Assembly (NCBI GenBank): GCA_031397915.1 | Contig: JANNMM010000216.1 | Span: 1 to 26,079 of the forward strand | Direction: 5' to 3' | DNA length: 26,079 nucleotides | From: JANYCG01 sp031397915 | GTDB taxonomy: Bacteria; Pseudomonadota; Gammaproteobacteria; Burkholderiales; Burkholderiaceae_C | Part shown: in pieces, positions 14,849 to 23,256 of the stretch | Numbering within the stretch: position 1 is the stretch's first letter | Layout of the letters: every line of letters begins with the position of its first letter | The notes under the pieces: model-generated | The model's input: only the letters and a program-made list of their open reading frames with translations | The model's database searches: none | What the model was told of the DNA's origin: nothing | Position numbers and translations under genes: made by a program

Positions 14849-16057
14849 TCATGCAGCGCGCTTTGGAGCAGGCTCCTTGAACCAGGCCTCCGCCAGTTGC
14901 ACCCAATAGGTGGCGCCCAGCGGTATCAGCTCGTCGTTGAAGTCGTAACTCGGGTTGTGCAACATGCAGGGGCCAACACCGTGGCCCATGGCGCGGTGAC
15001 CCCCTTCGCCGTTGGCAATGAAGCAATACGCGCCAGGCTTGGCCTGCAACATGTACGCAAAGTCTTCGGCGCCCATGGTGGGCTCCTGCACCTCCACGTT
15101 GTCCGCGCCAACAATCCCAGCCATCACCTTGCGGCAAAACTCGGCTTCTGGGGCGGCATTGATGGTGGGCGGGTAGTTGCGTTCGAACTCGAAATCGCAG
15201 GTGGTGCCAAAGGCCGCGCAAGTGTGCTCGCTGATTTCCTTCATGCGTTTTTCGATCAGGTCCAGCACCTCCACGGTAAAGGTGCGCACGGTGCCCTGCA
15301 ACTCGCAGCTGTCGGGGATGACATTGGTGGCTTCACCGGCGTGGATCATGGTGACCGAAATCACGCCCGCGTCAATCGGCTTTTTATTACGGCTGATGAT
15401 GGTCTGGAAAGCTTGCACGATCTGGCATGCAATCGGCACCGGGTCAATGCCCATGTATGGCAAGGCCGCGTGCCCACCTTTGCCTTTGATGGTGATTTTG
15501 AACTCATTGCTCGAGGCCATCACCGGCCCTGGGCTCACAGCGAATTTGCCCATTTGCGGGCCCGGCCAGTTGTGCATGCCAAATACCGCTTCGACCGGGA
15601 ATTTTTCAAACAGGCCGTCCTTGATCATCTCGCGCGCACCGCCGCCGCCTTCTTCGGCCGGCTGGAAGATCAAATAAACGGTGCCGTCAAAATTCCGATT
15701 CTTGGCAAAATGTTGCGCCGCAGCAAGCAACATGGCGGTGTGGCCGTCGTGCCCGCAGGCGTGCATCTTGCCGGCGTTTTTGCTGGTGTGGGCAAACGTG
15801 TTGAATTCCTGCATGGGCAAGGCGTCCATGTCGGCGCGCAGGCCGATGGCGCGGCTGGATGTGCCCGCCTTCACAATGCCGACAACCCCGGTGGTGCCCA
15901 TACCCCGGTGAATGGGAATGCCCCAGGCGGTGAGTTGTTTGGCCACGATGTCGGCCGTGCGCACCTCTTCAAAACACAGCTCCGGGTGGGCGTGGATGTC
16001 GCGGCGGATGGCGGCGATGCTGGCCGCCTGGGTGACGATGGAATCAATGGTTTTCAT
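14849..16057 (-). CDS. M20-family amidohydrolase (hippurate hydrolase-like)
   Basis: A 402-residue cytoplasmic metal-dependent amidohydrolase. IRRDIHAHPELCFEE opens the family signature. LRADMDALPMQE and MHACGHDGHTAMLL (Cys101, His103) carry metal ligands, and FQPAEEGGGGA holds the catalytic glutamate pair (135-136). A lid domain (about 190-305) contains GKGGHAALP. These match the HipO/aminoacylase branch, which removes acyl or benzoyl groups from amino acids. The exact substrate is unknown. AGGAGA six bases upstream decides the ATG at 16055-16057 over a GTG-type start 21 bases earlier. It is the first gene of a two-gene unit with the M14-like peptidase. Confidence 0.92.
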   Translation of the reverse strand: MKTIDSIVTQAASIAAIRRDIHAHPELCFEEVRTADIVAKQLTAWGIPIHRGMGTTGVVGIVKAGTSSRAIGLRADMDALPMQEFNTFAHTSKNAGKMHACGHDGHTAMLLAAAQHFAKNRNFDGTVYLIFQPAEEGGGGAREMIKDGLFEKFPVEAVFGMHNWPGPQMGKFAVSPGPVMASSNEFKITIKGKGGHAALPYMGIDPVPIACQIVQAFQTIISRNKKPIDAGVISVTMIHAGEATNVIPDSCELQGTVRTFTVEVLDLIEKRMKEISEHTCAAFGTTCDFEFERNYPPTINAAPEAEFCRKVMAGIVGADNVEVQEPTMGAEDFAYMLQAKPGAYCFIANGEGGHRAMGHGVGPCMLHNPSYDFNDELIPLGATYWVQLAEAWFKEPAPKRAA

Positions 16058-16194
16058 GGCGGTTCTCCTGAGCACCACAGTCTAGCCCTGTTCAGAGGCG
16101 TCTGCCATTGAGTGGTTTCCCCGTGGGTCCCGGTCGGCCTGTCACGCGGCTGGCACGGTTTACCATCCGGGAAAGCAGCTTTTTTGGCAACACC

Positions 16195-18270
16195 ATGACG
16201 TCACTTGAAACCCCGGCGCAGGTCACCCAGGTTCTGGGAGCCTGCCCGCACGACTGCCCCGACACCTGCTCACTCGTGACCACGGTGGAAAACGGCGTCG
16301 CGATCCGCGTGCACGGCAACCCGGCGCACCCGCAAACCGATGGCGTGTTGTGCAACAAGGTGTCGAAATACACCGAGCGAAGCTACCACCCGGAGCGCAT
16401 TCTTTACCCAATGAAACGTGTAGGCCCCAAAGGCACGGGCCGGTTTGAACGCGTGGCCTGGGATACGGCATTGACCGACATCGCGACACGCCTCAAAGCC
16501 ATTGCCAGCCAGGGGCCGCGCGGCGCCGAAGGCATCCAGCCCTACAGCTACGCCGGCACCATGGGCCTGGTGCAGGGCGAAGCGATGGCCGCGCGCTTCT
16601 TCAACAAACTGGGTGCCGCCCAACTCGACCGCACCATCTGTTCGGCGGCAGGCGCAGAAGCCTTGGTTCAAACCCTGGGCGCCAAGGTCGGCATGCGGGT
16701 GGAGCATTTCGCAGAATCCAAGCTGATCCTGATCTGGGGCAGCAACTCGATTGCCAGCAACCTGCATTTCTGGCGTTATGCGCTGGAGGCCAAGCGCCGT
16801 GGCGCACGGCTGATTTGCATTGATCCGCGCAAAAGCGAGACCGCCGAGAAATGCCATGAACACATCGCGCTGTTGCCGGGAACCGATGCCGCGCTGGCGC
16901 TGGCCCTCATGCACGAGTTGATCAACAACGACTGGCTGGACCATGACTACCTGCGTGAGCACACCCTGGGCTGGGATGCCTTGCGAGCGCGTGCCCTGCT
17001 ATGGCCGCCTGCGCGCGCTGCTCTGGTGTGCGGCGTCAGTGAACCGCAGATCAAGTCCCTCGCCGCTGCCTACGGCAAGTGCTTCAAAAATGGCGAGCCC
17101 GCCGCTATTCGCATGAACTACGGCCTGCAGCGTGTGCGCGGTGGCGGAAACGCCGTGCGTGCCATTGCCTGCCTGCCTGCGGTCACGGGCGCGTGGCGGC
17201 ACCGTGCGGGTGGCGTCCTCTTGTCCAGCTCCGGCGAATTTTTGTACGACAAACAGGTGCTGCAACGGCCGGATTTGCTGGCCGGCCGGATGCCCCGCAC
17301 CACCAACATGAGCACCATTGGCGACGACCTCTTGCGGCCGGCCTCGCCTGAATTCGGCCCAGCCATCGAGGCGCTGGTGGTCTACAACAGCAACCCGGTG
17401 GCCGTGGCACCCGATTCAGGCCAGGTGGCGCAAGGTTTCGCGCGCGCGGACCTGTTCACGGTGGTTCTGGAACATTTCCAGACCGACACCGCCGACTATG
17501 CCGACTACCTCCTGCCCGCCACCACGCAACTGGAGCATTGGGATATCCATATGGCCTATGGCCACACCGACGTGTTGCTGAACCGCCCGGCCATTGCGCC
17601 CTTGGGCGAGGCCAAACCCAATACGCAGATTTTCCGGGAACTGGCGGCGCGCATGGGTTATACCGAACCGTGTTTTTCCGATGACGACGAAAAATTGTGC
17701 CGCGACGCATATGGCGCGACGGTTGATTTCGACAAGCTGATGAAAAATGGTTTCGTGCCTCTGACTGTAGAGGCCGCGCCGTTTGCGAACGGCAACTTTC
17801 CCACACCCTCTGGCAAATGCGAGTTTTTCAGCGCGCGTTTGGCGGCACAAGGGCAAGACGGCCTGCCCAACCACCTCGACAACTACGAACTGGCCGGCAC
17901 GTCCACGGCCTACCCGCTGGCGATGATCTCGCCACCGGCGCGCAACTTCCTGAACTCCAGTTTTGTCAATGTCAAAAGCCTGCGTGACATTGAAGGCGAG
18001 CCGGTTCTGGAAATGCATGAGACAGACGCTCTGCCGCGCGGCATCGTCTCTGGCGGCGTGGTCCGCGTCTTCAACCAGCGTGGCAGTTACCGCTGCAAGG
18101 TCCGGGTCTCGCCCCGGGCGCGCCCGGGTGTGGTCAATGGTCTGGGTGTCTGGTGGCGCAAATTCGGGCTCGACGGCCACAACGTCAACCAGCTCACCAG
18201 TCAGCGCCTCACTGACATGGGCCGGGGCCCGACCTTTTACGACTGCCTGGTGGAAGTGGAAGCCGACTGA
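16195..18270 (+). CDS. Molybdopterin-dependent oxidoreductase, DMSO-reductase family
   Basis: A 691-residue catalytic-subunit protein. Cys17, Cys21, Cys25 and Cys53 (C-x3-C-x3-C-x27-C) form an N-terminal [4Fe-4S] site. Later motifs include ILIWGSNSIASN, ICIDPRKSETAE, LLPGTDAALALALMHELI and VVYNSNPVAVAPD, all bis-MGD-binding regions. The C-terminal beta-barrel (about 580-691) is complete. RTICSAAG (Cys149) is the likely molybdenum ligand position. No Tat signal is visible, so the enzyme is cytoplasmic. No electron-transfer or membrane subunit lies nearby, so its partner and substrate are unknown. The ATG at 16195 is preferred because the iron-sulfur motif follows closely; the earlier start at 16108 adds an unconserved stretch. 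Confidence 0.9.
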   Translation: MTSLETPAQVTQVLGACPHDCPDTCSLVTTVENGVAIRVHGNPAHPQTDGVLCNKVSKYTERSYHPERILYPMKRVGPKGTGRFERVAWDTALTDIATRLKAIASQGPRGAEGIQPYSYAGTMGLVQGEAMAARFFNKLGAAQLDRTICSAAGAEALVQTLGAKVGMRVEHFAESKLILIWGSNSIASNLHFWRYALEAKRRGARLICIDPRKSETAEKCHEHIALLPGTDAALALALMHELINNDWLDHDYLREHTLGWDALRARALLWPPARAALVCGVSEPQIKSLAAAYGKCFKNGEPAAIRMNYGLQRVRGGGNAVRAIACLPAVTGAWRHRAGGVLLSSSGEFLYDKQVLQRPDLLAGRMPRTTNMSTIGDDLLRPASPEFGPAIEALVVYNSNPVAVAPDSGQVAQGFARADLFTVVLEHFQTDTADYADYLLPATTQLEHWDIHMAYGHTDVLLNRPAIAPLGEAKPNTQIFRELAARMGYTEPCFSDDDEKLCRDAYGATVDFDKLMKNGFVPLTVEAAPFANGNFPTPSGKCEFFSARLAAQGQDGLPNHLDNYELAGTSTAYPLAMISPPARNFLNSSFVNVKSLRDIEGEPVLEMHETDALPRGIVSGGVVRVFNQRGSYRCKVRVSPRARPGVVNGLGVWWRKFGLDGHNVNQLTSQRLTDMGRGPTFYDCLVEVEAD

Positions 18271-18309
18271 ACGGGCCGGACCGAAGCGCACCGGATAATC
18301 CAGCCCAGC

Positions 18310-19470
18310 ATGTCAGACACACCCGCCCGGTCGCCCATTTGCATCCTGCATCTGGAAGACTCCGTGCTGGACCACCAGCTGGCCCAGCGTTCGCTGGCCA
18401 AGGCAGGCGTGGCCTGTGTGCTTAGGCGGGTCGACACACTCGACGGGTTCGAGCAACACCTGCGGCAAGAGCGAACCGACGTCATCCTGGCCGACTACCA
18501 CCTGCAGGGCTTCACCGCTCTGGACGCCTTGGCTGCGCTGCAGCAGCAGGCAACCCGCGCGCCCTTTATCCTGTTGTCAGGCGCCATCGGCGAACGCGCG
18601 GCCGTCGAAGCGATCAAGCTCGGCGTGAGCGACTACCTGTCCAAAAGTGACCTGGCGCGCCTCGGGCCCGTGATCCAGCGGGCTCTGGACGTTCACCAGA
18701 CCCAACTGGACAAAGCGCGGGCCGACCAGGAACTCGCCGCCTCTGAAAAGCGCCTCTCCGAATTCGCCGCCCAGTTGCAACGCGCCATCGAGAAAGAACG
18801 CGCTGCCATAGCGCGGGAGATTCACGACGAGGTCGGCGGCGCCCTGGCCGCCATCGGCTTTGACCTGGCGTGGATCACACGCAACAACCAGGATGCGCCG
18901 ACGCTCGAACACGCGCGCCAGGCCAGCGGCATGTTGCAGCAGGCCCTGGTCGCCAGCCAGGCCATCATGATGAATTTGCGCCCCGCCATCCTGGACCAGG
19001 GCCTGGTGGCCGCTTTGGAGTGGTTGTGTGCGGGTTTTGAAAAACGCAATGGCATCCCAACCCGGCTGTCCAGCAGCAGTTACGCCAACCTCGCGTCCCC
19101 CGAATTCGCGCGGGGTATTGAGTTGACAGCCTATCGAACTGCGCAGGAAGCGCTCACCAACATTGCCAAACACGCCGCCTGTAGCCAGGTCAAGGTGGAC
19201 ATCTCGGACGCTGGCGGGGTGCTGACGCTGGAGGTTGCCGACAACGGTTGCGGCATCGCCAACGCCGCGCTGGCCAAACCCAAGTCATTCGGCCTCAAGG
19301 GTTTGAGCGAACGCGCCCGCACGGTTGGCGGCTGGCTCGACATCAGTTCCCGGGCCGGTGCCCCCGATGCCGGCGGCGGCACCTCGATCATCCTGTCAAT
19401 CCCGCTGGACGCGCTGGACTCGACCCTGCTGGACTCGCAATTCGCCCCTTCGGAAGGAGTCGCCCCGTGA
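18310..19470 (+). CDS. Soluble hybrid sensor kinase, REC-HisKA_3-HATPase
   Basis: A 386-residue kinase without TM segments. Residues about 9-125 form a receiver domain: acidic pair LED (16-17), phospho-acceptor Asp62 in ILADYHLQG, and Lys112 in YLSKSD. A coiled coil (about 130-165) leads to a HisKA_3 dimerisation domain with the phospho-acceptor His172 in AREIHDEVGGALAAIG. The HATPase follows with N box AQEALTNIAKHA, DNGCGI and FGLKGLSERA. This is the NarX/UhpB branch that pairs with LuxR-type regulators, and the next gene is one. A receiver at the N-terminus suggests input from another kinase, so it is probably a relay rather than a direct sensor. Its stop overlaps the next start by 4 bp. 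Confidence 0.93.
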   Translation: MSDTPARSPICILHLEDSVLDHQLAQRSLAKAGVACVLRRVDTLDGFEQHLRQERTDVILADYHLQGFTALDALAALQQQATRAPFILLSGAIGERAAVEAIKLGVSDYLSKSDLARLGPVIQRALDVHQTQLDKARADQELAASEKRLSEFAAQLQRAIEKERAAIAREIHDEVGGALAAIGFDLAWITRNNQDAPTLEHARQASGMLQQALVASQAIMMNLRPAILDQGLVAALEWLCAGFEKRNGIPTRLSSSSYANLASPEFARGIELTAYRTAQEALTNIAKHAACSQVKVDISDAGGVLTLEVADNGCGIANAALAKPKSFGLKGLSERARTVGGWLDISSRAGAPDAGGGTSIILSIPLDALDSTLLDSQFAPSEGVAP

Positions 19471-20096
19471 TCCGCGTGATTTTGTGCGACGACCACGCCA
19501 TGCTGCGCCGCGGTATCCGCGACACCCTGAGTGAGGCGGTCGACATCAAGGTGGTGGCTGAATCGGGAAGTTATTCCGAGGTGCGTGAAGCGCTTCGCAA
19601 CCACCCGTGTGACGTGTTGCTGCTGGACTTGAACCTGACTGGTCGCGGCGGCCTGGAGGTGCTGGCCAGCGTGCGCGAATCACACCCGGATGTCAAAACC
19701 CTGATCGTGTCGATGTTTCCGGAAGACCAATACGCCATCCGCTGCCTGCGTGCAGGGGCGCAGGGTTACCTCAACAAAGGCGGCGACCCAGCTGACCTAG
19801 CGCGCGCCGTGCGCACCGTGATGCAGGGACGCAAATACGTCACCCCGGAAGTCGCCCAGATGCTGGTAGAGAGCCTCAACGCGCCTGCCGATGCCGCCCT
19901 GCACGACGCGCTGAGCGAACGCGAGATGCAGACACTCATCAAGATCGGCTCAGGAAAACGCCTCGCTGACATCGCGGTGGAACTTATGCTGAGCCCAAAA
20001 ACCGTGAGTGTCTACCGCTCACGCCTGCTGGAAAAGCTCAAACTCACGAACAACGCCGAACTGACGGTGTACGCCATCCGAAACGGGCTGGTTTAA
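19467..20096 (+). CDS. NarL/FixJ-family response regulator
   Basis: A 209-residue regulator and the likely target of the preceding kinase. The receiver domain (about 1-120) has the acidic pair Asp8-Asp9, phospho-acceptor Asp54 in LLLDLNLTGRGG, and the conserved Lys in GYLNKGG. The LuxR-type helix-turn-helix (about 148-209) reads LSEREMQTLIKIGSGKRLAD then LMLSPKTVSVYRSRLLEKL. The GTG at 19467 overlaps the kinase stop (GTGA) and has GGAG upstream at good spacing, so translation is coupled. Its end lies 14 bp from the convergent fliN stop. Target genes cannot be told from the window. Confidence 0.93.
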   Translation: MIRVILCDDHAMLRRGIRDTLSEAVDIKVVAESGSYSEVREALRNHPCDVLLLDLNLTGRGGLEVLASVRESHPDVKTLIVSMFPEDQYAIRCLRAGAQGYLNKGGDPADLARAVRTVMQGRKYVTPEVAQMLVESLNAPADAALHDALSEREMQTLIKIGSGKRLADIAVELMLSPKTVSVYRSRLLEKLKLTNNAELTVYAIRNGLV

Positions 20097-20110
20097 GCCA
20101 GCAGTTCTGG

Positions 20111-20437
20111 TCAGCTTCTCGACAGCCTGGCGACGCGTTCGGCGGCGGTCACCACGTCTGTGAGCCGCACGCCGAACCTGCCATTCATCACGACAATTTC
20201 GCCCTGAGCAATCAAGTGACCGTTGACCAGCACGTCAACCAGTTCACCCGCCACGGTGCCCAGCTCCACCACCGAGCCCGCGCCCAATTGCAGGATTTGC
20301 CGGATCGGCATTTTGGTGCGGCCCAATTCCACCGAGAGCTGTACGGGAATGTCCAGCACCCGCGTGAGATCCGCCGGCGCGGCCGGGCGCTCTGCCCGCA
20401 GGTCGCGTTCGGGTGTGATGTCGGGTTCAGCGCTCAC
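20111..20437 (-). CDS. fliN: Flagellar motor switch protein FliN
   Basis: A 108-residue C-ring component made almost entirely of one SpoA domain (about 25-103). VLDIPVQLSVELGRTKMPIR, ILQLGAGSVVELG, VDVLVNGHLIAQGEIVVMNG and FGVRLTDVV match FliN closely. FliN forms the lower rim of the C ring with FliM and binds the FliH export complex. The GTG at 20435-20437 overlaps the fliM stop by 4 bp. It is the last gene of the fliT-fliG-fliM-fliN set. In usual clusters fliO, fliP and fliQ follow; here an unrelated kinase-regulator pair converges instead. Confidence 0.93.
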   Translation of the reverse strand: MSAEPDITPERDLRAERPAAPADLTRVLDIPVQLSVELGRTKMPIRQILQLGAGSVVELGTVAGELVDVLVNGHLIAQGEIVVMNGRFGVRLTDVVTAAERVARLSRS

Positions 20438-21492
20438 GCCGCCTCTCCATCAACGGCGTCGGTGAGGGCGCGCTCAATCTGGATCGCCTGGCGGCCGGAT
20501 TGCGATTTAAGGCGGCCCTCAAACAGCGTCAAACCTTCTGGCGTGGTTAACAGCTGCGGCTCTTCGCCCAGCGCGATGAAATCACCCGCCTGTAACGCCA
20601 GCAAATGGGCGACGCTGGTCTCCAGCGGCATACACCGGGCCAACAAGGGTACCCTCAGGCCCGGCACTTCACGGGTGAGCATGGGGAGCCAGCGGCGGTC
20701 TGCCTGGACAAAGTCGCCCCAGGATGGCGCGAGCACCACGTCGCGGATGGGCGCCAGGCTGGCCAGAGGAAGGCACACCGTCAAGGCGCCCAAGGCGTCA
20801 CCCACCTGGACTTGAAAGACGCTCAGGTGAACACGGTCCAGTGCTGTGGCGATGTTGGCCGAACGCGCCTGGGTTTCCAGCCGTTCGAGCTCAAAATTCA
20901 AACCCGCCACACCATGCCAGGCCTGCGAGCAACTGGCCATCAGTGCGCCCATCAAGCGCTTCACGGCACGTTGCCCGATCGACACAAAGCTGCGTGCGTC
21001 GGGCGGGCCCTGCGACTTGCCGCTGCCACCATATAACAAGTCCACCAGCACGTCGGCCAGCGCCAGATCACACACCAACAGGCCCTGCCCGGCCAGCGGC
21101 CGCAAGTTGACGATCGCACAACCCGACGGCACTGGCGTTTCCTGCAAGAAATCACCGTAGGGTCTGGACGAGGCCGACTGCAGGGACACCTCCAGACTGC
21201 GGCCAAACAGCAGCGGCAACGCACTTTGCAGGCCCCGCAGCAAACGCCGGTTGACTACCTCCAGCGCAGGCACAGGTCCGCGGTTGAGGTGCGGCAGGCT
21301 TTGCCAGTCAAAGGCAAACAACCCTTCGGCCTGTTCTGGCGCTCCGCCAAATGCGTTGGTCGCTGTCTGCTGCGCAGCGCCTGCATGGCTGACACCCCCG
21401 AGACCCTCAAACAGGGCGTCGATCTCGTCCTTGGACAACAGGTCTTTCTGTGACGGCACGGGCAGCTCGCCCTGGCCTTTGGGCTCGGTCAT
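20434..21492 (-). CDS. fliM: Flagellar motor switch protein FliM
   Basis: A 352-residue switch protein. The N-terminal CheY-P-binding peptide is present as LLSKDEIDALFEGL (18-31), so switching by CheY is possible. The middle CheC-like domain (about 70-255) contains VDLLYGGSGKSQGPP, the GGxG motif that contacts FliG, and SIGQRAVKRLMGALM. The C-terminal SpoA domain (about 270-340) ends with GRLKSQSGRQAIQIER. The protein looks complete, unlike its upstream neighbour FliG. It overlaps both fliG and fliN by 4 bp, a coupled unit. fliK and fliL, which commonly sit before fliM, are absent. Confidence 0.94.
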   Translation of the reverse strand: MTEPKGQGELPVPSQKDLLSKDEIDALFEGLGGVSHAGAAQQTATNAFGGAPEQAEGLFAFDWQSLPHLNRGPVPALEVVNRRLLRGLQSALPLLFGRSLEVSLQSASSRPYGDFLQETPVPSGCAIVNLRPLAGQGLLVCDLALADVLVDLLYGGSGKSQGPPDARSFVSIGQRAVKRLMGALMASCSQAWHGVAGLNFELERLETQARSANIATALDRVHLSVFQVQVGDALGALTVCLPLASLAPIRDVVLAPSWGDFVQADRRWLPMLTREVPGLRVPLLARCMPLETSVAHLLALQAGDFIALGEEPQLLTTPEGLTLFEGRLKSQSGRQAIQIERALTDAVDGEAA

Positions 21493-22268
21493 GGCCGTTG
21501 CTCCTCGTCCATCTTGTCCAGGATGCGCTGCGCCAGCGCCGGATCGGTGCTGTCGATTGACTCCAGCACCGAGGCTTCGATGTGGGCGCCCATGCCGCTG
21601 ATCAGCATCGCCGCGCGGCGTGCGCCGCTTTGAGCGCCACGGCGGCGCGCTTCGCGCTGGTCCAGCAGATTCACAAGCATGTCGTCCAGCGTGTCCAGCG
21701 CCGCCGGGTTGATCACCTGCGTGCGGGCGATACGCTGAACGATGTCGGCGCGTTGCCGTGGCGGAATGTTTTGCAAGACCCGGGTCGCGACATCCAGATC
21801 CAGCAGCGTCAGGATGGCCGCTGCGATTTGCGGGTGCTCGGCCACCAGCATCTGCACGATGGTGGCCAACTCTGCCCGTTTGAGCCGCTCCAGCCCGGCG
21901 CCGTAAACGGGCGGCTCGGGCAACACCGACGGCACGAACTGGGTTGTTTCGCCGTCAGCGTGGGCGGTCGCTTCGGCGGTGGCTGGCTGCAGACCAAAGG
22001 CCTGGTTCAACATGGCCCGCACGTAGCGGCTGGAGTCCGCCACCAGGCGGCTTTGGCGCTCGGCGGAATCTTCGAATTCGTCGAAGTTCACGTCCAGATC
22101 CAGCGGGCTGGGCGCAGGCGGCTTGGGCCTTTGTGCCACCTCTGCAATGGCCACCCGCAACTGGTGTGCCTGCTCGGGCGGCAGTTGTCCAAAAATCGAC
22201 GCAGCCTCATCTTTGCCCAGCAAAAGCATCAGGGCAGCGGCGTTGTGCAGCGTGTCAATGGGCGTCAT
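21489..22268 (-). CDS. fliG: FliG-like motor switch protein lacking the C-terminal torque domain
   Basis: At 259 residues it is about 70 shorter than typical FliG (about 330). Residues 5-92 resemble the FliF-binding N-domain (HNAAALMLLLGKDEAASIFG), then comes a long linker (93-125). Residues 126-203 are the middle domain with the FliM-binding AEHPQIAAAILTLLD (EHPQ at 144-147) and IPPRQRADIVQRIA. Residues 212-255 match the start of the next armadillo segment, then the chain stops at DEEQRP. The domain carrying the charged helix that meets the MotA stator is missing. No remnant of it follows: the stop overlaps the fliM ATG by 4 bp and no frameshift is visible. It is either a specialised short rotor protein or a degenerate paralogue. 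Confidence 0.85.
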   Translation of the reverse strand: MTPIDTLHNAAALMLLLGKDEAASIFGQLPPEQAHQLRVAIAEVAQRPKPPAPSPLDLDVNFDEFEDSAERQSRLVADSSRYVRAMLNQAFGLQPATAEATAHADGETTQFVPSVLPEPPVYGAGLERLKRAELATIVQMLVAEHPQIAAAILTLLDLDVATRVLQNIPPRQRADIVQRIARTQVINPAALDTLDDMLVNLLDQREARRRGAQSGARRAAMLISGMGAHIEASVLESIDSTDPALAQRILDKMDEEQRP

Positions 22269-22290
22269 CGGGCGTTGGGGTTCCTGGGTC

Positions 22291-22608
22291 TCAATGCAGG
22301 ACTTTGGGGTTGGCGTTCACCATTGCGTCGCCGGCTGCAACCAGCAAACCCGCTTCGACCAGGCAGCGGATCTGCGCATCGACCCCGAGAATGCGTTGCA
22401 GGATGCGCTGCTTCTCCTGGCGTTCCGGCGGCAACAGCGATGCCTGCTGGCCCTCCTGGCGCCATTGGCGCTTCAGGTTCTGGATCAAGGCCGCGCAGTC
22501 GCTCTCGATCTGTGCCACGCCGTGCCAGTCACCCGCGTGGGCGGCGGCAAGCATGCGCAGGCTGTCGCCTTCAATGGCCTTGTAGCAGTCAATCAGTGTC
22601 GGTGGCAT
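22291..22608 (-). CDS. fliT: FliT-like flagellar export chaperone
   Basis: A 105-residue helical protein resembling the FliT chaperones found in this bacterial group. FliT binds the filament cap protein FliD and, in enteric bacteria, the FlhDC activator, lowering flagellar gene expression. Landmarks are LIDCYKAIEGDSLRMLAAA, GDWHGVAQIESDCAALIQNL and RILQRILGVDAQIRCL. The ATG at 22606-22608 is chosen because MPPTLIDCYKAIE is the expected N-terminus. An upstream ATG at 22654-22656 is also possible, and neither has a strong ribosome binding site. It opens the fliTGMN unit, 22 bp before fliG, and diverges from flhD. The usual partners fliD and fliS are not present. Confidence 0.75.
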   Translation of the reverse strand: MPPTLIDCYKAIEGDSLRMLAAAHAGDWHGVAQIESDCAALIQNLKRQWRQEGQQASLLPPERQEKQRILQRILGVDAQIRCLVEAGLLVAAGDAMVNANPKVLH

Positions 22609-22888
22609 GGCGATTTCAATGGCGATGGCGGGGTACGTGTCATGGAGGAGAAGCATACTGTTTTGCACTCTCGCCAATGGCATGAGTTGCCCGCGAAATA
22701 CCCGCCAATTCCCGTGTCTGGTGTAACAGGCTGGCTGGCATGCCACTGGCCCCGGACTGTAGGAATTTGCCTGACAGGCCTTACAGCCCGTTTCCGAGCC
22801 GCCCGCGCAACGCCCGTGCACAAAATCTTCTCCATCGGCATCCCCGCAATCTCAGAGCGCAATTGCCGCGGGGCCCGAGGAGAACACC
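22609..22888. promoter_or_regulatory. Divergent fliT/flhD control region
   Basis: A 280-bp non-coding gap that must hold the promoters of both the fliTGMN unit and flhDC. An interrupted palindrome GCCTG-A-CAGGC lies near 22769-22780, and GAGGAG precedes the flhD ATG at good spacing. No clear sigma-70 or sigma-28 promoter could be read by eye. Confidence 0.5.
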
Positions 22889-23227
22889 ATGACCAATGAA
22901 CAGCTGCTGACCGAAATCCGCGAAGCCAACCTCACCTACCTGATGCTGGCACAAAACCTGATCCGTGCCGACCGCGCCGAGGCGTTGTACCGTCTGGGCC
23001 TGTCGGAAGATGCGGCCGACCTCGTTGTCAACCTCTCGCCGTCCCAGGTGCTCAAGGTGGCGCAGGGCAACATGCTGTTGTGCCGCATGCGCGTGGACGA
23101 CGACCTGGTGTGGAACCTGCTCACCAACCATGGCCTGCCTGCGCAAACCGGCCGCGCCAGCAACGACGCCGCGAACAAGCTGCACGCCAGCATCCTGATG
23201 GCCAGCCGGTACGCCGAAGCGCTGTGA
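22889..23227 (+). CDS. flhD: Flagellar transcriptional activator subunit FlhD
   Basis: A 112-residue helical protein matching FlhD: EQLLTEIREANLTYLMLAQNLIRADRAEALYRLGLS, read as separate landmarks at the N-terminus, then LSPSQVLKVAQGNMLLCRMR. With FlhC it forms the hexameric FlhD4C2 activator that switches on class II flagellar genes with sigma-70 polymerase. GAGGAG six bases before the ATG at 22889 settles the start. It precedes flhC by 29 bp and diverges from fliT, a known antagonist of FlhDC in enteric bacteria, so a direct feedback circuit is possible here (inference). Confidence 0.95.
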   Translation: MTNEQLLTEIREANLTYLMLAQNLIRADRAEALYRLGLSEDAADLVVNLSPSQVLKVAQGNMLLCRMRVDDDLVWNLLTNHGLPAQTGRASNDAANKLHASILMASRYAEAL

Positions 23228-23256
23228 TCCGTGTTTAACTTGACCCGGTAAACCAC

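Noticed and set aside
14834..16111. A 425-codon open frame on the plus strand opposite the M20 hydrolase
   Set aside because: It is antisense to a gene with clear catalytic motifs, has no recognisable domain and is the usual by-product of high-GC coding sequence.
17416..18291. A 291-codon minus-strand open frame within the molybdopterin oxidoreductase
   Set aside because: Antisense shadow of a complete, motif-bearing gene.
20087..20102. GCTGG/CCAGC hairpin at the response-regulator stop codon
   Set aside because: Only 5 bp, overlaps coding sequence and lacks a T-tract.
21582..22685. A 367-codon plus-strand open frame opposite fliG and fliT
   Set aside because: His/Arg/Gly-rich shadow translation with no domain; the minus-strand genes show FliG and FliT motifs and 4-bp gene overlaps.
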